Shown: piece after piece, positions 1 through 10,474 of the stretch | How positions within the stretch are numbered: the stretch's first letter is position 1 | Layout: each line of letters starts with the position of its first letter | From: Rossellomorea vietnamensis | GTDB lineage: Bacteria > Bacillota > Bacilli > Bacillales > Bacillaceae_B | Reading direction: 5' to 3' | Assembly (NCBI RefSeq): GCF_025398035.1 | Contig: NZ_CP104558.1 | Location: 3,482,001 to 3,546,000, forward strand | DNA length: 64,000 nt | Notes under the pieces: model-generated | The model's input: only the letters and a program-made list of their open reading frames with translations | Databases searched by the model: none | Told to the model about the DNA's origin: nothing | Position numbers and translations under genes: made by a program

Positions 1-1870
1 GGTAAAGGATATCCCGAAACATCAGATGGATAAGATCCTTTATGGATCCGGTAAGGATGAAATCTATTTCCGTTACGAGAACGATTTCGGCCAGGTCCGG
101 GAGAACTATCTTCGTTTCGAAGGGGTCATTCCGAATGTGGAAAGACGCTACCGTGAAACGAGCTCGGATTATATCAGGGAGCAGATGGAAAAATACATGG
201 CGCAGCAGGATTGTCCTGCCTGCAACGGCCATCGTTTGAAAGAAGAGAGCCTCGCCGTGAAGGTGGATTCCCTTCATATCGGCGAAGTGACAGCTTTTTC
301 GATTGAAGAAGCAGAAGAGTTCTTCCAAAAACTCCAACTCTCCGAAAAAGATATGAAGATTGCCAACCTGATCCTCAGGGAAATCCGTGAACGACTTGGC
401 TTCCTTGTAAATGTAGGTCTTGAATACCTGACACTCAGCCGTGCGGCAGGGACGCTTTCAGGCGGGGAGGCACAGCGGATTCGCCTGGCCACTCAGATCG
501 GATCCCGTCTGACCGGGGTGCTATATATCCTGGATGAACCGTCCATCGGCTTGCATCAGCGGGATAATGATAGACTGATTGATACGTTAAAGAATATGCG
601 TGAAATCGGTAATACGTTGATCGTTGTAGAGCATGATGAAGATACGATGATGGCGGCGGACTATCTGATTGATATCGGACCTGGAGCCGGGGTTCATGGT
701 GGGGAAGTGGTTTCAGCCGGAACGCCACAGGAAGTGATGGATGATTCAAACTCATTGACCGGCCAGTATTTATCAGGGAAGAAATTCATCCCCCTTCCAC
801 AGGAAAGACGCAAGCCAGACGGCCGTTACCTGGAAATTGTGGGTGCGAAGGAAAACAACTTGAACAATGTCAAAGTCAAGCTTCCTTTAGGGATCTTCTC
901 AGCTGTGACCGGGGTATCAGGATCAGGGAAGAGTACGCTGATCAATGAAATTCTCCACAAGTCACTGGCTCAAAAGCTTCATAACGCAAAATCAAAGCCT
1001 GGTGAGCATAAAGAAGTGAAGGGCATAGAGCATCTGGATAAAGTCATTGATATCGATCAATCACCGATCGGCCGTACGCCGAGGTCCAACCCGGCGACCT
1101 ATACAGGTGTGTTCGACGATATCCGCGATGTCTTTGCCACCACAAACGAAGCAAAGGTCCGTGGTTATAAAAAAGGACGCTTCAGCTTTAACGTCAAGGG
1201 TGGCCGCTGTGAAGCATGTCGCGGAGACGGGATCATCAAGATTGAAATGCACTTCCTGCCGGATGTGTACGTGCCTTGTGAGGTTTGCCATGGAAAGCGG
1301 TACAACCGCGAAACCCTTGAAGTGAAATACAAAGATAAAAATATCTCCGACGTCCTTGAAATGACCGTCGAAGATGCAGTGAAATTCTTTGAAAACATCC
1401 CTAAGATCAAGCGTAAGCTGCAGACCATCTTTGATGTGGGTCTAGGCTACATCACATTGGGGCAGCCGGCCACCACGCTATCGGGCGGGGAAGCCCAGCG
1501 TGTGAAACTGGCGTCTGAATTGCATCGCCGTTCGACAGGCCGCTCTCTCTACATCCTTGATGAGCCGACGACTGGACTTCATGTCGATGACATCGCCCGT
1601 CTCCTTGTCGTCCTTCAACGACTCGTTGAAAACGGGGACACCGTCCTTGTCATCGAACACAATCTCGATGTCATCAAGGCAGCCGACTACCTTGTCGACC
1701 TTGGTCCGGAAGGCGGGGACAAAGGCGGCAAAATCGTCGCAACCGGCACCCCTGAAAAAGTGGCCGAAGTACAAGGCTCCTACACAGGGAAATACCTGAA
1801 ACCGGTCCTTGAACGCGATCGTGAACGGATGAAAAAGAAAATCCGCGAAAAAGAAGAAGTCACCAATTAA
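1..1870 (+). CDS. uvrA: Excinuclease ABC subunit A, 3' part (5' end outside the window)
   Basis: UvrA is the damage-recognition ATPase of nucleotide excision repair and loads UvrB on lesions. The reading frame is open from base 2, upstream of the first in-frame ATG at 26, so the gene enters from the left. About 620 of the usual 950 or so residues are present. Visible are the first ABC signature LSGGEAQR (about 449-478) with [12 protein letters not shown], the second Walker [10 protein letters not shown] (about 911-937), the zinc module CEACRGDG...CEVC (about 1207-1290), and the second LSGGEAQR with [12 protein letters not shown]. All are intact. A hairpin terminator follows at once. The missing part is only the window edge, not a truncation. 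Confidence 0.97.
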   Translation, partial: VKDIPKHQMDKILYGSGKDEIYFRYENDFGQVRENYLRFEGVIPNVERRYRETSSDYIREQMEKYMAQQDCPACNGHRLKEESLAVKVDSLHIGEVTAFSIEEAEEFFQKLQLSEKDMKIANLILREIRERLGFLVNVGLEYLTLSRAAGTLSGGEAQRIRLATQIGSRLTGVLYILDEPSIGLHQRDNDRLIDTLKNMREIGNTLIVVEHDEDTMMAADYLIDIGPGAGVHGGEVVSAGTPQEVMDDSNSLTGQYLSGKKFIPLPQERRKPDGRYLEIVGAKENNLNNVKVKLPLGIFSAVTGVSGSGKSTLINEILHKSLAQKLHNAKSKPGEHKEVKGIEHLDKVIDIDQSPIGRTPRSNPATYTGVFDDIRDVFATTNEAKVRGYKKGRFSFNVKGGRCEACRGDGIIKIEMHFLPDVYVPCEVCHGKRYNRETLEVKYKDKNISDVLEMTVEDAVKFFENIPKIKRKLQTIFDVGLGYITLGQPATTLSGGEAQRVKLASELHRRSTGRSLYILDEPTTGLHVDDIARLLVVLQRLVENGDTVLVIEHNLDVIKAADYLVDLGPEGGDKGGKIVATGTPEKVAEVQGSYTGKYLKPVLERDRERMKKKIREKEEVTN

Positions 1871-1873
1871 TCC

Positions 1874-1904
1874 AAAAGAGAGATGCATCGAGCATCTCTC
1901 TTTT
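1874..1904 (+). terminator. Rho-independent terminator of uvrA
   Basis: The arms AAAAGAGAGATGC and GCATCTCTCTTTT pair around a 5-nt loop and end in a T-rich tail, starting 4 bases after the uvrA stop. Confidence 0.85.
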
Positions 1905-2028
1905 ACTTCATGCTCGCATCCAAACGGGGAATATAGAAAAACACCTCCCCATACCTACCCAAACTCAGCCTTCAGATGGAGTCTAGGCACACATCCCATA
2001 TGAGAAAATAAGATTATAACAAATGCAT

Positions 2029-2054
2029 TGAAACTTTTTGCCCAGCGTATCGTA
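2029..2054 (+). promoter_or_regulatory. SigmaW-type promoter of yvlABCD
   Basis: TGAAAC at 2029-2034 is followed after exactly 16 bases by CGTA at 2051-2054. This is the signature of the extracytoplasmic sigma factor SigW. In B. subtilis the yvlABCD operon belongs to the SigW regulon, so position and motif agree. That this strain uses SigW here is inferred. Confidence 0.8.
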
Positions 2055-2079
2055 AATAATAGTAGAGGAGATGATGAAG

Positions 2080-2394
2080 ATGGAGACCAATAAGGTTCTG
2101 TCCGCTCTATGCTATTTTAGTATATTTTTTGCCGGCTTCCTTTTTCCCCTGATCGTCTATTTCGTATCAGACAATCCACACGTGAAAAAGGATGCCAAAT
2201 CAGCGTTTTTATCTCACTTGTTACCGGTCGTAGCGGTTCCCCTTGTGTTCGCAGGTTTGGTTATGGATATGGGGGTTTTCGCAAGTGGGGCGGGGTTGCC
2301 TGTCTTTACCGTCATCATGATCGGTTTAGCCATATTACTTAGTGTTGTCGTGGTCATTTGGAATGTGTATAAGGGCATCAAAGTACTTTTATAA
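2080..2394 (+). CDS. yvlA: YvlA-like small membrane protein (DUF4870 type)
   Basis: This is a protein of about 104 residues with three hydrophobic segments (roughly residues 6-28, 45-65 and 75-98) and a short charged loop containing HVKKDAK, as in DUF4870 membrane proteins. It is the first gene of a yvlABCD-like operon and sits 25 bases after the SigW-type -10 element. Three in-frame ATGs (2071, 2074, 2080) follow GAGGAG at 2065-2070. I chose 2080 because the 9-base spacing fits best; 2074 is possible. The molecular function is unknown; an envelope-stress role is inferred from the operon and promoter. Confidence 0.8.
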   Translation: METNKVLSALCYFSIFFAGFLFPLIVYFVSDNPHVKKDAKSAFLSHLLPVVAVPLVFAGLVMDMGVFASGAGLPVFTVIMIGLAILLSVVVVIWNVYKGIKVLL

Positions 2395-2416
2395 TCAATA
2401 AAGGGGATGAAAGAGT

Positions 2417-3547
2417 ATGAATGAAGAACGTAAACGCATTTTGGATATGTTGGAAAACGGAACGATATCGGCACAGGAAGCAGTGGCATTATTGGAAGCA
2501 CTTGAAGAAAAGCCGCATGCATCTAAACCGAAAAAAGAGAAGGATTTCCTTGATGAGTTTGTATCAATTTTTCAAGACGAAAAAAAGGGTGAAAAAGAGC
2601 ACTCATCCCATTCGGGGAACCCGAAAGATAAGCTCCTTGATTTCATGAATTCGGCCCTCTCTAAGATCAAGAATTTCGACTTCGACTTTCAATGGAATCA
2701 GTCGGTGGAATTGTCCCATGTCTACCAGCAGCCCAATACGGAGTTTGAAAAAATTGATATCGATGTGGCCAATGGGAAGGTGGAGATGATTCCATGGGAT
2801 GGTGAGGAAGTTCGGGTGGAATGTGAAGCAAAGGTGTATCGCACGGAAGACCATGAAGAAGCTAGAAAGCAGTTTATGGAGAATACGTCGTTTGCCGTTG
2901 ACGGGGATACGCTCTATTACTCGACGCAATTAAAGTGGATGAAGGTGGACTCCAAGCTATATATCCCGAAACACCAGTATAAAAGGATTTCTGTCCGTTT
3001 GTTCAACGGTGGGTTAAAAGCGGGGAATTTAGATGTTCAAGACCTCCGTGCCAAGGCAGCCAATGGGAAGATCCAGATCGACCGCCTGACTGCTAAGAAA
3101 GCGGAAGTCGAAACGTCCAACGGCGCGATCTCCATTTTGAACGCGAAAGCGGATCATGTGGAGGCAGAATCCATTAACGGCAAGGTGCACGTGGAAGGAG
3201 ATATTTCGTACTCAGACGTTCAATCCCTGAATGGAAATATCGTATGTGCCCTGACCGGAGAGAAATCCGATACGGTACATGCAAAAACAGTGACGGGGAA
3301 TATCGATTTGTATGTTCCTGAAAACATCAATATTTCCGGTGAAGCCAAATCGAATTTCGGTAGTTTCAAGGTCGAACTGCAGGGTATTGATGTATTAGAG
3401 GAAAAAAATGAAGTGGTACAGAAATCGATCCGTTTCAGCCGTAAGACGGATTCAGCGGATAAGCTTCATCTTTTTGCGGAAACAAAAGCGGGATCTGTCC
3501 TCATAAAAAAACATGAACAGAAGAATGTTAATAAGGACAACGCATAA
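2417..3547 (+). CDS. yvlB: YvlB-like DUF4097 beta-repeat protein
   Basis: This 376-residue protein starts with a short helical module (about residues 1-40, ERKRILDMLENGTISAQEA) seen in YvlB homologues. A lysine- and glutamate-rich linker follows, then a DUF4097 region (about 95-370) of repeated short strands with NGKVEM, NGKIQI, NGAISI, NGKVHV and NGNIV turns, which suggests a beta-solenoid. No signal peptide or membrane segment is seen, so it is probably cytoplasmic or membrane-associated through YvlA, YvlC or YvlD. The start has AAGGGGATG upstream. It is second in the SigW-type operon. Biochemical function is unknown. Confidence 0.85.
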   Translation: MNEERKRILDMLENGTISAQEAVALLEALEEKPHASKPKKEKDFLDEFVSIFQDEKKGEKEHSSHSGNPKDKLLDFMNSALSKIKNFDFDFQWNQSVELSHVYQQPNTEFEKIDIDVANGKVEMIPWDGEEVRVECEAKVYRTEDHEEARKQFMENTSFAVDGDTLYYSTQLKWMKVDSKLYIPKHQYKRISVRLFNGGLKAGNLDVQDLRAKAANGKIQIDRLTAKKAEVETSNGAISILNAKADHVEAESINGKVHVEGDISYSDVQSLNGNIVCALTGEKSDTVHAKTVTGNIDLYVPENINISGEAKSNFGSFKVELQGIDVLEEKNEVVQKSIRFSRKTDSADKLHLFAETKAGSVLIKKHEQKNVNKDNA

Positions 3548-3568
3548 GATGAGAAAGAAGGAATAATG

Positions 3569-3772
3569 ATGAAAAAACGATTAGCACGATCAAGGTCTGA
3601 CCGAAAGCTTGCCGGGGTGATTGGAGGATTGTCCCGTTATGTAGGGATTGATTCAACGATCCTTAGGGTGATCTTCATCATCCTGCTCATTCCAACGGGA
3701 TTTTTCCCTCTGGCTGTTGTATATGGTTTATTGGCCTTCGTGCTGCCACATGAGGAGGAAGCCATCAGATAA
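3569..3772 (+). CDS. yvlC: PspC-domain small membrane protein YvlC
   Basis: A 67-residue PspC family protein: a basic N-terminus (KKRLARSRSDRKLAGVIGG), the conserved GVIGGLSRYVGID element, and one long hydrophobic segment (about residues 30-60). PspC proteins act in phage-shock-like envelope stress responses. ATGs occur at 3566 and 3569. The second has the better spacing from AAGAAGGAA. Its stop codon overlaps the start of the next gene by one base, which supports co-translation. Confidence 0.85.
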   Translation: MKKRLARSRSDRKLAGVIGGLSRYVGIDSTILRVIFIILLIPTGFFPLAVVYGLLAFVLPHEEEAIR

Positions 3773-4128
3773 TGAGATGGATTATTGGGATTTTAATCAA
3801 TGCAGTGATCTTTATTGCATTAGCCGGCTTTTTTGACGGGTTTGAAGTGTCGGGGATCGGAGCGGCGATTGGAGCGAGCTTTATCCTGTCGATTCTGAAT
3901 GTGCTCGTGAAACCGATTTTGATCATCCTGACATTGCCGGTCACAATTTTATCACTGGGACTGTTTCTATTCGTCATCAACGCCATTACGTTATTACTGA
4001 CGGATGGACTGATGGGAAGCAGTTTTGAACTATCAGGTTTCGGCATGGCCTTTCTGGCATCGATCATTTTGTCACTTGCCAATTTGGTGATCCAGAAAGC
4101 GGTGCTCGACCCGATGAAAGAGAAATGA
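3772..4128 (+). CDS. yvlD: YvlD-like phage-holin-family-4 membrane protein
   Basis: This 118-residue protein has four predicted membrane segments and belongs to the family called phage holin family 4, which is widespread in Firmicutes chromosomes and is not evidence of a prophage. It starts inside the stop codon of yvlC (TAATG) and is the last gene of the yvlABCD operon, since a terminator follows within 15 bases. Family function is unknown; a membrane-stress role comes from its SigW-type context. Confidence 0.85.
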   Translation: MRWIIGILINAVIFIALAGFFDGFEVSGIGAAIGASFILSILNVLVKPILIILTLPVTILSLGLFLFVINAITLLLTDGLMGSSFELSGFGMAFLASIILSLANLVIQKAVLDPMKEK

Positions 4129-4138
4129 ATACAAAAGG

Positions 4139-4168
4139 ACTCCGGTTTTCTCTAGCCGGAGTTTTTTT
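4139..4168 (+). terminator. Terminator of the yvlABCD operon
   Basis: ACTCCGG and CCGGAGT pair around a 10-base loop and are followed by seven Ts. Confidence 0.9.
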
Positions 4169-4231
4169 ATGATCAAAAAAGGGGTTTTCTATTTTGAAAT
4201 AGAAATACTTGGAAAGGGGAGTGAGGTTCAT

Positions 4232-4882
4232 ATGAAAATTACATCAGGTGTGATCAAGGGGTATGGGGAAATAGATGTAGCGTACACACGATTATCCCAG
4301 GGAGAAAACGCTGAAGGGATCGCCATCCTCTTGCCGGGGCTCGGTTACACCGTGCAGGCACCTTTGCTTCACTATTCGACAGGCATTTATCTGGAGAATG
4401 GATATGACGTGCTGCATGTTAACTATCAATATACGGGTGCGGACTACGAAAGATTTTCTGTAGACGAGGTCGATGATGCTTTGAAGCACGATGTGAATAA
4501 AATCGTCGACGCAGTATTGCTGGATCATGCCTATCCACATATCCACATAGTGGCCAAGTCGTTCGGGACATTAGCGTTATGTCATGAAGCAGCAAGGGAG
4601 TTCCTGCAGGATGCCAAGTTCATCTGGTTGACCCCCTTACTGAAAGACGATGAAATCTTTCAGGCCATGTTGGATAGTAAGCAGGAGGGGCTTTGTATCA
4701 TCGGGGATGAGGATCGTCATTATGATGAGGGACGATTCAATGAACTTAAAAGGAATCAACGTCTGGAGATGCATCTGGTCAAAGGGGTCAACCATAGCCT
4801 TGAACATGGCTTCAGGGTACTCGATTCCATCTCCACCCATAAAGAGATCATGTCGATCATCAAAGCATTCTCAGAAGCGTAG
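4232..4882 (+). CDS. Alpha/beta hydrolase of unknown substrate
   Basis: About 216 residues with an alpha/beta hydrolase layout: an oxyanion-loop-like LLPGLGYT (about residue 35), a nucleophile elbow AKSFGT with Ser110, an acidic residue in IIGDEDRHYD (about 160), and a catalytic His in GVNHSLEH (about 188). The elbow is degenerate compared with GxSxG. The upstream ATG at 4169 lies inside the preceding terminator, so ATG 4232 with GGAAAGGGGAGTGAGG before it is the likely start. It stands alone between two operons. The substrate cannot be told from sequence. Confidence 0.75.
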   Translation: MKITSGVIKGYGEIDVAYTRLSQGENAEGIAILLPGLGYTVQAPLLHYSTGIYLENGYDVLHVNYQYTGADYERFSVDEVDDALKHDVNKIVDAVLLDHAYPHIHIVAKSFGTLALCHEAAREFLQDAKFIWLTPLLKDDEIFQAMLDSKQEGLCIIGDEDRHYDEGRFNELKRNQRLEMHLVKGVNHSLEHGFRVLDSISTHKEIMSIIKAFSEA

Positions 4883-5010
4883 CCTGTGCTGCGCTTTTCT
4901 TCATGGGTTTGACCAAGCAAGCCTCCTTGCGCTTTTCTCCATTATTGCTAAAATAGGTTAGAGTACGCTTATAAATATGAAGCGAGTGTAACGTGAAGGA
5001 GGAGCTACTT

Positions 5011-5946
5011 TTGGCTAAAGTTCGCACAAAAGATATCGTCGAGAAGTTTAAATTGGACCTTGTCGGCGGAGAAGAGGGTTTACATAGACCGATTACGACG
5101 AGTGATATTTCCCGTCCCGGACTCGAAATTGCCGGGTATTTCAACTACTATCCCGCCGAACGGATTCAATTACTGGGGAAAACCGAATTATCCTTCCTCG
5201 AATTGCTGGATGAAGCAGAACGCAAGCGCAGGATGGAAGCGCTCTGTACAGATATCACCCCTGGTATCATTATATCAAGAGACCTGGAGATACCGGATGA
5301 GCTGGTGGAAGCAGCGAATCGATATGATGTCCCTGTCATGCGTTCATCCATGAAAACGACACGATTTTCTTCCAGACTGACGAATTATTTGGAAAGTAAG
5401 CTTGCTCCTACGACGGCCATCCACGGTGTATTGGTCGACATCTATGGGGTCGGTGTATTGATCACCGGAAAAAGCGGCGTCGGGAAAAGTGAAACCGCCC
5501 TTGAGCTAGTAAAAAGAGGGCATCGCCTTGTCGCCGATGATTGTGTGGAAATCAGACAGGAAGACATGGATACGTTGATCGGCAGCTCTCCTGAGTTGAT
5601 CGAACATCTCCTTGAGATCCGGGGACTCGGCATCATCAATGTGATGACGCTATTCGGTGCCGGAGCCGTGCGAAACTACAAACGCATTACCCTGTGCATC
5701 AATCTTGAGCTGTGGGATAAAACGAAACAATATGACCGCCTTGGACTCGAAGAAGAGACAATGAGAATCATCGATACGGATATTACGAAATATACCGTGC
5801 CGGTCCGCCCGGGACGAAATCTTGCCGTCATCATCGAAGTGGCTGCCATGAACTTCCGCCTGAAACGGATGGGCGTCAATGCCGCCGAACAATTTACAAA
5901 CCGTCTGGCTGATGTGATTGAAGACGGGGAGAATGAAGATATCTAA
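5011..5946 (+). CDS. hprK: HPr kinase/phosphorylase
   Basis: HprK phosphorylates Ser46 of HPr and Crh in response to fructose-1,6-bisphosphate and reverses this with phosphate. It controls carbon catabolite repression through CcpA. The protein is 311 residues, the usual length, with the general base His in TTAIHGV, the P-loop GKSGVGKSE and the family signature [11 protein letters not shown] chose the TTG at 5011 (MAKVRTKD, as in B. subtilis) because GAAGGAGG lies just upstream; the longer GTG start at 4993 overlaps the ribosome binding site. Its partner crh is also in this window. It heads the hprK-lgt-yvoD-ppaX-yvoF cluster. Confidence 0.96.
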   Translation: MAKVRTKDIVEKFKLDLVGGEEGLHRPITTSDISRPGLEIAGYFNYYPAERIQLLGKTELSFLELLDEAERKRRMEALCTDITPGIIISRDLEIPDELVEAANRYDVPVMRSSMKTTRFSSRLTNYLESKLAPTTAIHGVLVDIYGVGVLITGKSGVGKSETALELVKRGHRLVADDCVEIRQEDMDTLIGSSPELIEHLLEIRGLGIINVMTLFGAGAVRNYKRITLCINLELWDKTKQYDRLGLEEETMRIIDTDITKYTVPVRPGRNLAVIIEVAAMNFRLKRMGVNAAEQFTNRLADVIEDGENEDI

Positions 5947-5977
5947 GCTTTACATATAATAAAAAAGGAGAGACACA

Positions 5978-6814
5978 ATGAACGAGAATATTACGCCAAT
6001 CGATCCTATTGCCATTTCCCTAGGTCCGATCCAGGTACACTGGTATGGAGTCATCATCGGACTTGGAATTGCACTGGGACTATACTTAGTCATCCGTGAA
6101 AGCAAGCGTTTAGGTCTTCATCCCGATACCTTCATCGATTTGCTCGTCTGGGCGATTCCCATCGCCATTATCTGTGCCAGGATTTATTATGTTGCCTTTG
6201 AGTGGGACGAATATTATGCGGACCACCCCGGGGATATCATCAAAGTATGGAATGGCGGGATCGCCATCCATGGTGCGTTGATCGGATCCGTCCTCACCAC
6301 GGTTGTTTTTGCAAAAATAAAAGGTTTGTCTTTCTGGAAGCTGACGGATATCGCTGCACCAAGCATCATCCTCGGTCAAGCGATCGGACGTTGGGGGAAC
6401 TTTGTGAACCAGGAGGCCCATGGTGGTGAAGTGTCGCGCTCATTCCTTGAAAGTTTAAAGCTTCCTGATTTTATCATCAATCAAATGTACATTGACGGGG
6501 CGTATTACCAGCCTACCTTCTTATATGAATCTCTTTGGAGTTTCGCAGGGTTGATCCTGCTGCTGGTGCTGAGAAGAAAAGCTGACTGGCTGAGACGGGG
6601 AGAATTGTTCCTCGTATATGTGATCTGGTACTCAATCGGGCGATTCTATGTAGAGGGGCTGAGGACGGATAGTCTGATGCTCGGATCTTTACGGTTCGCT
6701 CAAGTGATTTCCATCGTCCTGATCATTGCCGCGATCGCTGTGTTCGTTTACAGAAGAAAAGCGGGTCTTGCCCAAAAGGCATACGATGAAAAGACAGATA
6801 CGGTGAACGCATAA
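5978..6814 (+). CDS. lgt: Prolipoprotein diacylglyceryl transferase
   Basis: Lgt attaches diacylglycerol from phosphatidylglycerol to the lipobox cysteine of prolipoproteins at the membrane. The protein has 278 residues and seven or so hydrophobic segments, the signature [14 protein letters not shown], and HGAL and [10 protein letters not shown] further along. It starts with an AAAAAGGAGA ribosome binding site 31 bases after hprK, as in B. subtilis. One likely client in this window is the lipoprotein at 62640. Confidence 0.96.
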   Translation: MNENITPIDPIAISLGPIQVHWYGVIIGLGIALGLYLVIRESKRLGLHPDTFIDLLVWAIPIAIICARIYYVAFEWDEYYADHPGDIIKVWNGGIAIHGALIGSVLTTVVFAKIKGLSFWKLTDIAAPSIILGQAIGRWGNFVNQEAHGGEVSRSFLESLKLPDFIINQMYIDGAYYQPTFLYESLWSFAGLILLLVLRRKADWLRRGELFLVYVIWYSIGRFYVEGLRTDSLMLGSLRFAQVISIVLIIAAIAVFVYRRKAGLAQKAYDEKTDTVNA

Positions 6815-6833
6815 CAAAAAGGGAGAGGGAACT

Positions 6834-7799
6834 ATGTGGATGTCATCTTTGAAAAATGGCGGACTCACAGGATTGAAAACGACGTGGTCGCTGGGGAAAG
6901 TCATTTTTCCCATCACGCTGATCGTCTTTTTGCTGCAATACACACCGGTCCTGCCGTGGATCATGGAGAAGATCTCGCCGTTCATGAGGCTTCTCGGTCT
7001 TTCCGGTGATGCGGCGATTCCCCTTGTCCTTGGGAATTTTCTTAACCTATACGCAGGGATCGGTGGGATATTGTCCCTTGATTTAACGGTGAAGGAAGTA
7101 TTCATCATTGCGGTGATGTTGTCTTTCTCACATAATTTGTTCATTGAATCGACGGTCGCCTCAAAAGTGGGCGTAAAGATCTGGCTGATTGTCACCGTAA
7201 GGATCGGACTTGCTCTCCTGTCTGCCATCATCATCAATCTCGTATGGAACGGGGGATCTGACATTGCCAAGTATGGCATGATGCCCCCACAGCAGGCGGA
7301 GCCCGATGGATGGGGAGAAATCGTCTTGCTTGGCCTTGAAAAAGCTGGATTCGGTGTCCTGCAATTGGCCCTGATCGTTATTCCTCTGATGATCATCATC
7401 CAGGTGATGAAAGATTTGAAATGGATGGACGCATTTTCCCGCTGGATGTCCCCGGCTACACGGGCCCTCGGGATGAATGAGAATACGTCGACGACGATGG
7501 TGGCGGGTCTCGTCATCGGTCTCGCCTACGGTGCGGGTGTCATGATTCAGGCGGTCAAGGAAGATGGGGTCAGTAAGAAAGATGTCACGATCGCTTTCCT
7601 CTTTCTAGTGGCATGTCACGCAGTGGTGGAGGATACCGTGATCTTCATCCCCCTTGGCATCCCTGTACTGCCACTTCTTTTGATCAGGCTGGTGACTGCG
7701 ATCCTGTTAACTATGCTGGTGGCGTATATCTGGAATAAAGTTGATGCTAAGAAAGAAAAGGAGCTGCATTATGAGCAGGATTACAACAATTCTATTTGA
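6834..7799 (+). CDS. yvoD: YvoD-like nucleoside-recognition (gate) domain membrane protein
   Basis: This 321-residue integral membrane protein has about eight hydrophobic segments and two gate-like (nucleoside recognition) regions, around residues 30-150 and 190-310, the second with [14 protein letters not shown]. The family is related to spore-maturation SpmA/SpmB and to gate domains of nucleoside transporters, but its substrate is unknown. The ribosome binding site is GGGAGAGGG. The last 29 bases overlap the start of ppaX, so the two are translated together. Confidence 0.8.
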   Translation: MWMSSLKNGGLTGLKTTWSLGKVIFPITLIVFLLQYTPVLPWIMEKISPFMRLLGLSGDAAIPLVLGNFLNLYAGIGGILSLDLTVKEVFIIAVMLSFSHNLFIESTVASKVGVKIWLIVTVRIGLALLSAIIINLVWNGGSDIAKYGMMPPQQAEPDGWGEIVLLGLEKAGFGVLQLALIVIPLMIIIQVMKDLKWMDAFSRWMSPATRALGMNENTSTTMVAGLVIGLAYGAGVMIQAVKEDGVSKKDVTIAFLFLVACHAVVEDTVIFIPLGIPVLPLLLIRLVTAILLTMLVAYIWNKVDAKKEKELHYEQDYNNSI

Positions 7800-8421
7800 C
7801 TTGGATGGGACATTGATCAACACGAATGATCTGATCATTTCATCCTTTTTGCATACATTGAATCATTATTATCCGGGGCAATACGGGGAAGAAGACGTAC
7901 ACCCATTTATGGGACCGCCTCTTGAAGAGTCCTTCGGCGGGTTGGATCCCGATAAGATGGAAGAAATGTGCGCTCACTACCGCGCCTACAATCACGAGCA
8001 CCATGATTCCCTCGTAACAGAGTTTGAGGGAGTCTATGAAACCGTGAAGACCCTTTACGACAATGGATACAAATTAGCGATCGTGTCGACGAAGGTCCGT
8101 GATGTGGTATTGAAGGGATTGGATCTGATGAATCTACGCCCGTTCTTTGACGTCATCATCACCCTGGATGAGGTGGAGAACGCGAAGCCCCATCCGGAAC
8201 CGATCGAAAAAGCATTGGTGGCATTGGGATCTTCCCCAGGTGAAGCCATCATGATCGGAGACAATCACCACGACATTTTAGCCGGGAAAAATGCAGGCGT
8301 CCTGTCGGCCGGTGTTGCCTGGAGTGCCAAGGGAAGAGAGCATCTTGCCCATTATGAGCCGGACTTCATGCTTGAAAACATGAGGGATTTATTAGCGATC
8401 GTGGGAGCCCCGACTGCATGA
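7771..8421 (+). CDS. ppaX: Pyrophosphatase PpaX (HAD superfamily)
   Basis: PpaX hydrolyses the pyrophosphate that HprK makes when it dephosphorylates HPr-Ser-P, so its place beside hprK is functional. The protein has 216 residues, like the B. subtilis enzyme. HAD motifs are DLDGT at the N-terminus, the conserved STK region (about 100), and [14 protein letters not shown] (about 167). I chose ATG 7771 ([14 protein letters not shown]) because AAAGGAG lies 8 bases upstream; the longer ATG at 7741 would run deep into yvoD. It overlaps yvoF by 4 bases. Confidence 0.93.
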   Translation: MSRITTILFDLDGTLINTNDLIISSFLHTLNHYYPGQYGEEDVHPFMGPPLEESFGGLDPDKMEEMCAHYRAYNHEHHDSLVTEFEGVYETVKTLYDNGYKLAIVSTKVRDVVLKGLDLMNLRPFFDVIITLDEVENAKPHPEPIEKALVALGSSPGEAIMIGDNHHDILAGKNAGVLSAGVAWSAKGREHLAHYEPDFMLENMRDLLAIVGAPTA

Positions 8422-8957
8422 GACGGACGACCCGCTATCCTGTTGAAGGAGCAAATTCCCTCTGGCACGTATACAAAACCGTATCATTCGGGAAGGTCGT
8501 CAAAAATTTCATCGTCATCCAGCTCGCCCGTTACACGCCATTTTTAGGAATGAAGAATTGGCTGTATAAAACGTTTCTCCGAATGAAGATCGGAGAACAC
8601 ACGTCATTCGCCCTGATGGTGATGCTGGATGTAATGTTTCCGGAGAAGATTTCCGTGGGTCGAAATACGGTGATCGGTTATAATACGACGATCCTTGCCC
8701 ATGAATATTTGATCAAAGAGTACCGCCTGGGTGAGGTGGAGATCGGATCGGAAGTGATGATCGGTGCCAACACGACGGTTTTACCGGGCGTGAAAATCGG
8801 TGACGGTGCCATCGTCTCGGCAGGTACCCTTGTACATAAAGACGTGCCGGCAGGGGCATTCGTCGGTGGGAACCCGATGAAAGTCATCTATACGAAAGAC
8901 GAATTGGCCGAAAGATGGCGGGAAGATAGCATCTATGGATTGAATAAAGAAAAATAA
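8418..8957 (+). CDS. yvoF: Left-handed beta-helix acyltransferase YvoF
   Basis: This 179-residue protein has hexapeptide repeats (about residues 75-160: [39 protein letters not shown]) and ends with the GNPMKVI loop typical of maltose/galactoside O-acetyltransferase-like enzymes. The acceptor is unknown. Its ATG overlaps the ppaX stop (ATGA). It is the last gene of the hprK operon, with a strong terminator after it. Confidence 0.85.
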   Translation: MRRTTRYPVEGANSLWHVYKTVSFGKVVKNFIVIQLARYTPFLGMKNWLYKTFLRMKIGEHTSFALMVMLDVMFPEKISVGRNTVIGYNTTILAHEYLIKEYRLGEVEIGSEVMIGANTTVLPGVKIGDGAIVSAGTLVHKDVPAGAFVGGNPMKVIYTKDELAERWREDSIYGLNKEK

Positions 8958-8960
8958 GGG

Positions 8961-9003
8961 AAAAGGCAAAGATAGAGTGAATTCTGTCTTTGCCTTTTTT
9001 ATT
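8961..9003 (+). terminator. Terminator of the hprK-yvoF operon
   Basis: AAAAGGCAAAGA pairs with TCTTTGCCTTTT across a 15-base loop, and the T-run continues to 9003. The arms are long enough that a bidirectional role is possible, but there is no gene on the other strand. Confidence 0.9.
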
Positions 9004-9137
9004 TTTGTGAAAGTGGGCAGGAAGTACAACGGAATTTGTCGAATGGCAAATGTATCGTGTAAACGACAGATAACCCATCCCCCTCATCACCATTCAACTC
9101 CCGGAACACTTCCCCGACCAGTCACCCCCAAAAACGG

Positions 9138-9166
9138 TTGACGAATAAAAAAAGAAACGCTACACT
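9138..9166 (+). promoter_or_regulatory. SigmaA promoter of the his operon
   Basis: TTGACG (9138-9143), a 17-base spacer and TACACT (9161-9166) form a good SigA promoter about 120 bases before hisZ. The leader (about 9173-9286) contains a weak AGGATT/AATCCT stem but no T-box motif (no GGGTGGNACCGCG), so I see no attenuator. The stretch from 9004 to 9137 holds nothing I can name. Confidence 0.75.
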
Positions 9167-9286
9167 ACAAATAACTTTATTTTATTAGCACATTAGCGAA
9201 CTAAAGGATTTCTGAATAATCGAGAAGTAGTAACAATCCTTCCTTAAGGGAAAAATAGATGAATTAATACGCCAAAGGTGGTTCTT

Positions 9287-10474
9287 ATGACGAATTTATT
9301 TATGTTCGAGAAGCCATTGGGAATGAGAGATACATTTCCTGATTTATATGAAATCAAAGATCAGACGAAGAAGAAAATGGAACAGGCCATGAAGCTGTGG
9401 GGGTACCGGTTCATCGAAACCCCGAGCCTGGAGTATTATGAAACCGTCGGGGAAGCATCGGCAATCCTCGATCAACAGCTATTCAAGCTGTTGGATCAAC
9501 AGGGGCATACACTCGTGTTGAGGCCCGATATGACAGCCCCGATCGCGCGGGTTGCAGCGTCAAAGTTATTGAAAGAAGAAGCGCCTCTCAGACTTGCCTA
9601 TTCCAATTCAGTCTTCAGGGCACAGCAGCGGGAAGGCGGACGGCCGGCAGAATTCGAACAGGTGGGGATCGAATGCATCGGGGATGATTCCGTCAGTGCC
9701 GATGCCGAAGTGATTGCCCTTATGGTATCGGTCCTCAAAGAAGCAGGCTTGGAGCATTTCAAGATTTCCATCGGGCATATCGGGTTCGTACAGGAACTGT
9801 TCACTCAAATCGTCGGAACCGAAGAACGGGCAGACACATTAAGACGATATTTATATGAAAAAAATTACGTGGGCTACCGTCAGCATGTCGACGAATTGGC
9901 CCTGTCATCCATCGATAAAGAGCGGCTATTCAGGTTCCTGCAATTACGGGGATCGGAAGATGTACTCGGTGAAGCGCATAGCCTCCTAGAGGGAGGAAAA
10001 GGACTTGGTGCACTGGAGCAACTGAAAGATCTGTGGAGTATTTTAAAAGATTATGAAGTGGAGAAATATGTGAAATTCGACTTGAGCCTTGTCAGCCATA
10101 TGAGCTATTATTCCGGGATTTTATTTGAAGTCTACGGGGAGAATGTCGGGTTTGCCATCGGAAATGGCGGTAGATACAATAAGCTCCTTGAAAAGTTCGG
10201 TAAGAACTCCGGGGCGACAGGCTTCGGATTGCGCCTTGACTACGTATTGGAAGCCATGCAGGTTGAATTATCTTCCACCCTTCAGCAGTGTGTACTGTTC
10301 AGTGATGAGCGCAGGAAGGAAGCCATCGGCCTGGCGCGTGACTTGAGGAATGAAGGGGTAGAGGTTGTACTGCAGAACTGGAAGGGTGTAGGTGATGTGG
10401 ACGAGTTCACGAAGGGGTTCAGCAACGTCCACTTCGTCGTGGGACAGGACCGGAAAGGCGGTGAGACATCATGA
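9287..10474 (+). CDS. hisZ: ATP phosphoribosyltransferase regulatory subunit HisZ
   Basis: HisZ is a histidyl-tRNA-synthetase-like protein that forms a hetero-octamer with the short HisG and makes it active and histidine-sensitive. The protein is about 395 residues with class II synthetase-like motif 2 ([14 protein letters not shown], about 105-118) and the GRYNKLL region (about 300), but lacks the tRNA anticodon-binding domain of true HisS. ATG 9287 follows AAAGGTGG at 9274-9281; the GTG at 9278 lies inside that site. It heads the his operon and overlaps hisG by 4 bases. Confidence 0.95.
   Translation: MTNLFMFEKPLGMRDTFPDLYEIKDQTKKKMEQAMKLWGYRFIETPSLEYYETVGEASAILDQQLFKLLDQQGHTLVLRPDMTAPIARVAASKLLKEEAPLRLAYSNSVFRAQQREGGRPAEFEQVGIECIGDDSVSADAEVIALMVSVLKEAGLEHFKISIGHIGFVQELFTQIVGTEERADTLRRYLYEKNYVGYRQHVDELALSSIDKERLFRFLQLRGSEDVLGEAHSLLEGGKGLGALEQLKDLWSILKDYEVEKYVKFDLSLVSHMSYYSGILFEVYGENVGFAIGNGGRYNKLLEKFGKNSGATGFGLRLDYVLEAMQVELSSTLQQCVLFSDERRKEAIGLARDLRNEGVEVVLQNWKGVGDVDEFTKGFSNVHFVVGQDRKGGETS

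Noticed and set aside
3772..4128. Prophage holin
   Set aside because: The family name is historical; the gene sits in the chromosomal yvlABCD operon and there is no other phage gene.
6689..7516. 275-residue minus-strand ORF opposite lgt/yvoD
   Set aside because: It is antisense to the clear yvoD gene and has no start signal or recognisable domain, so it is a shadow frame.
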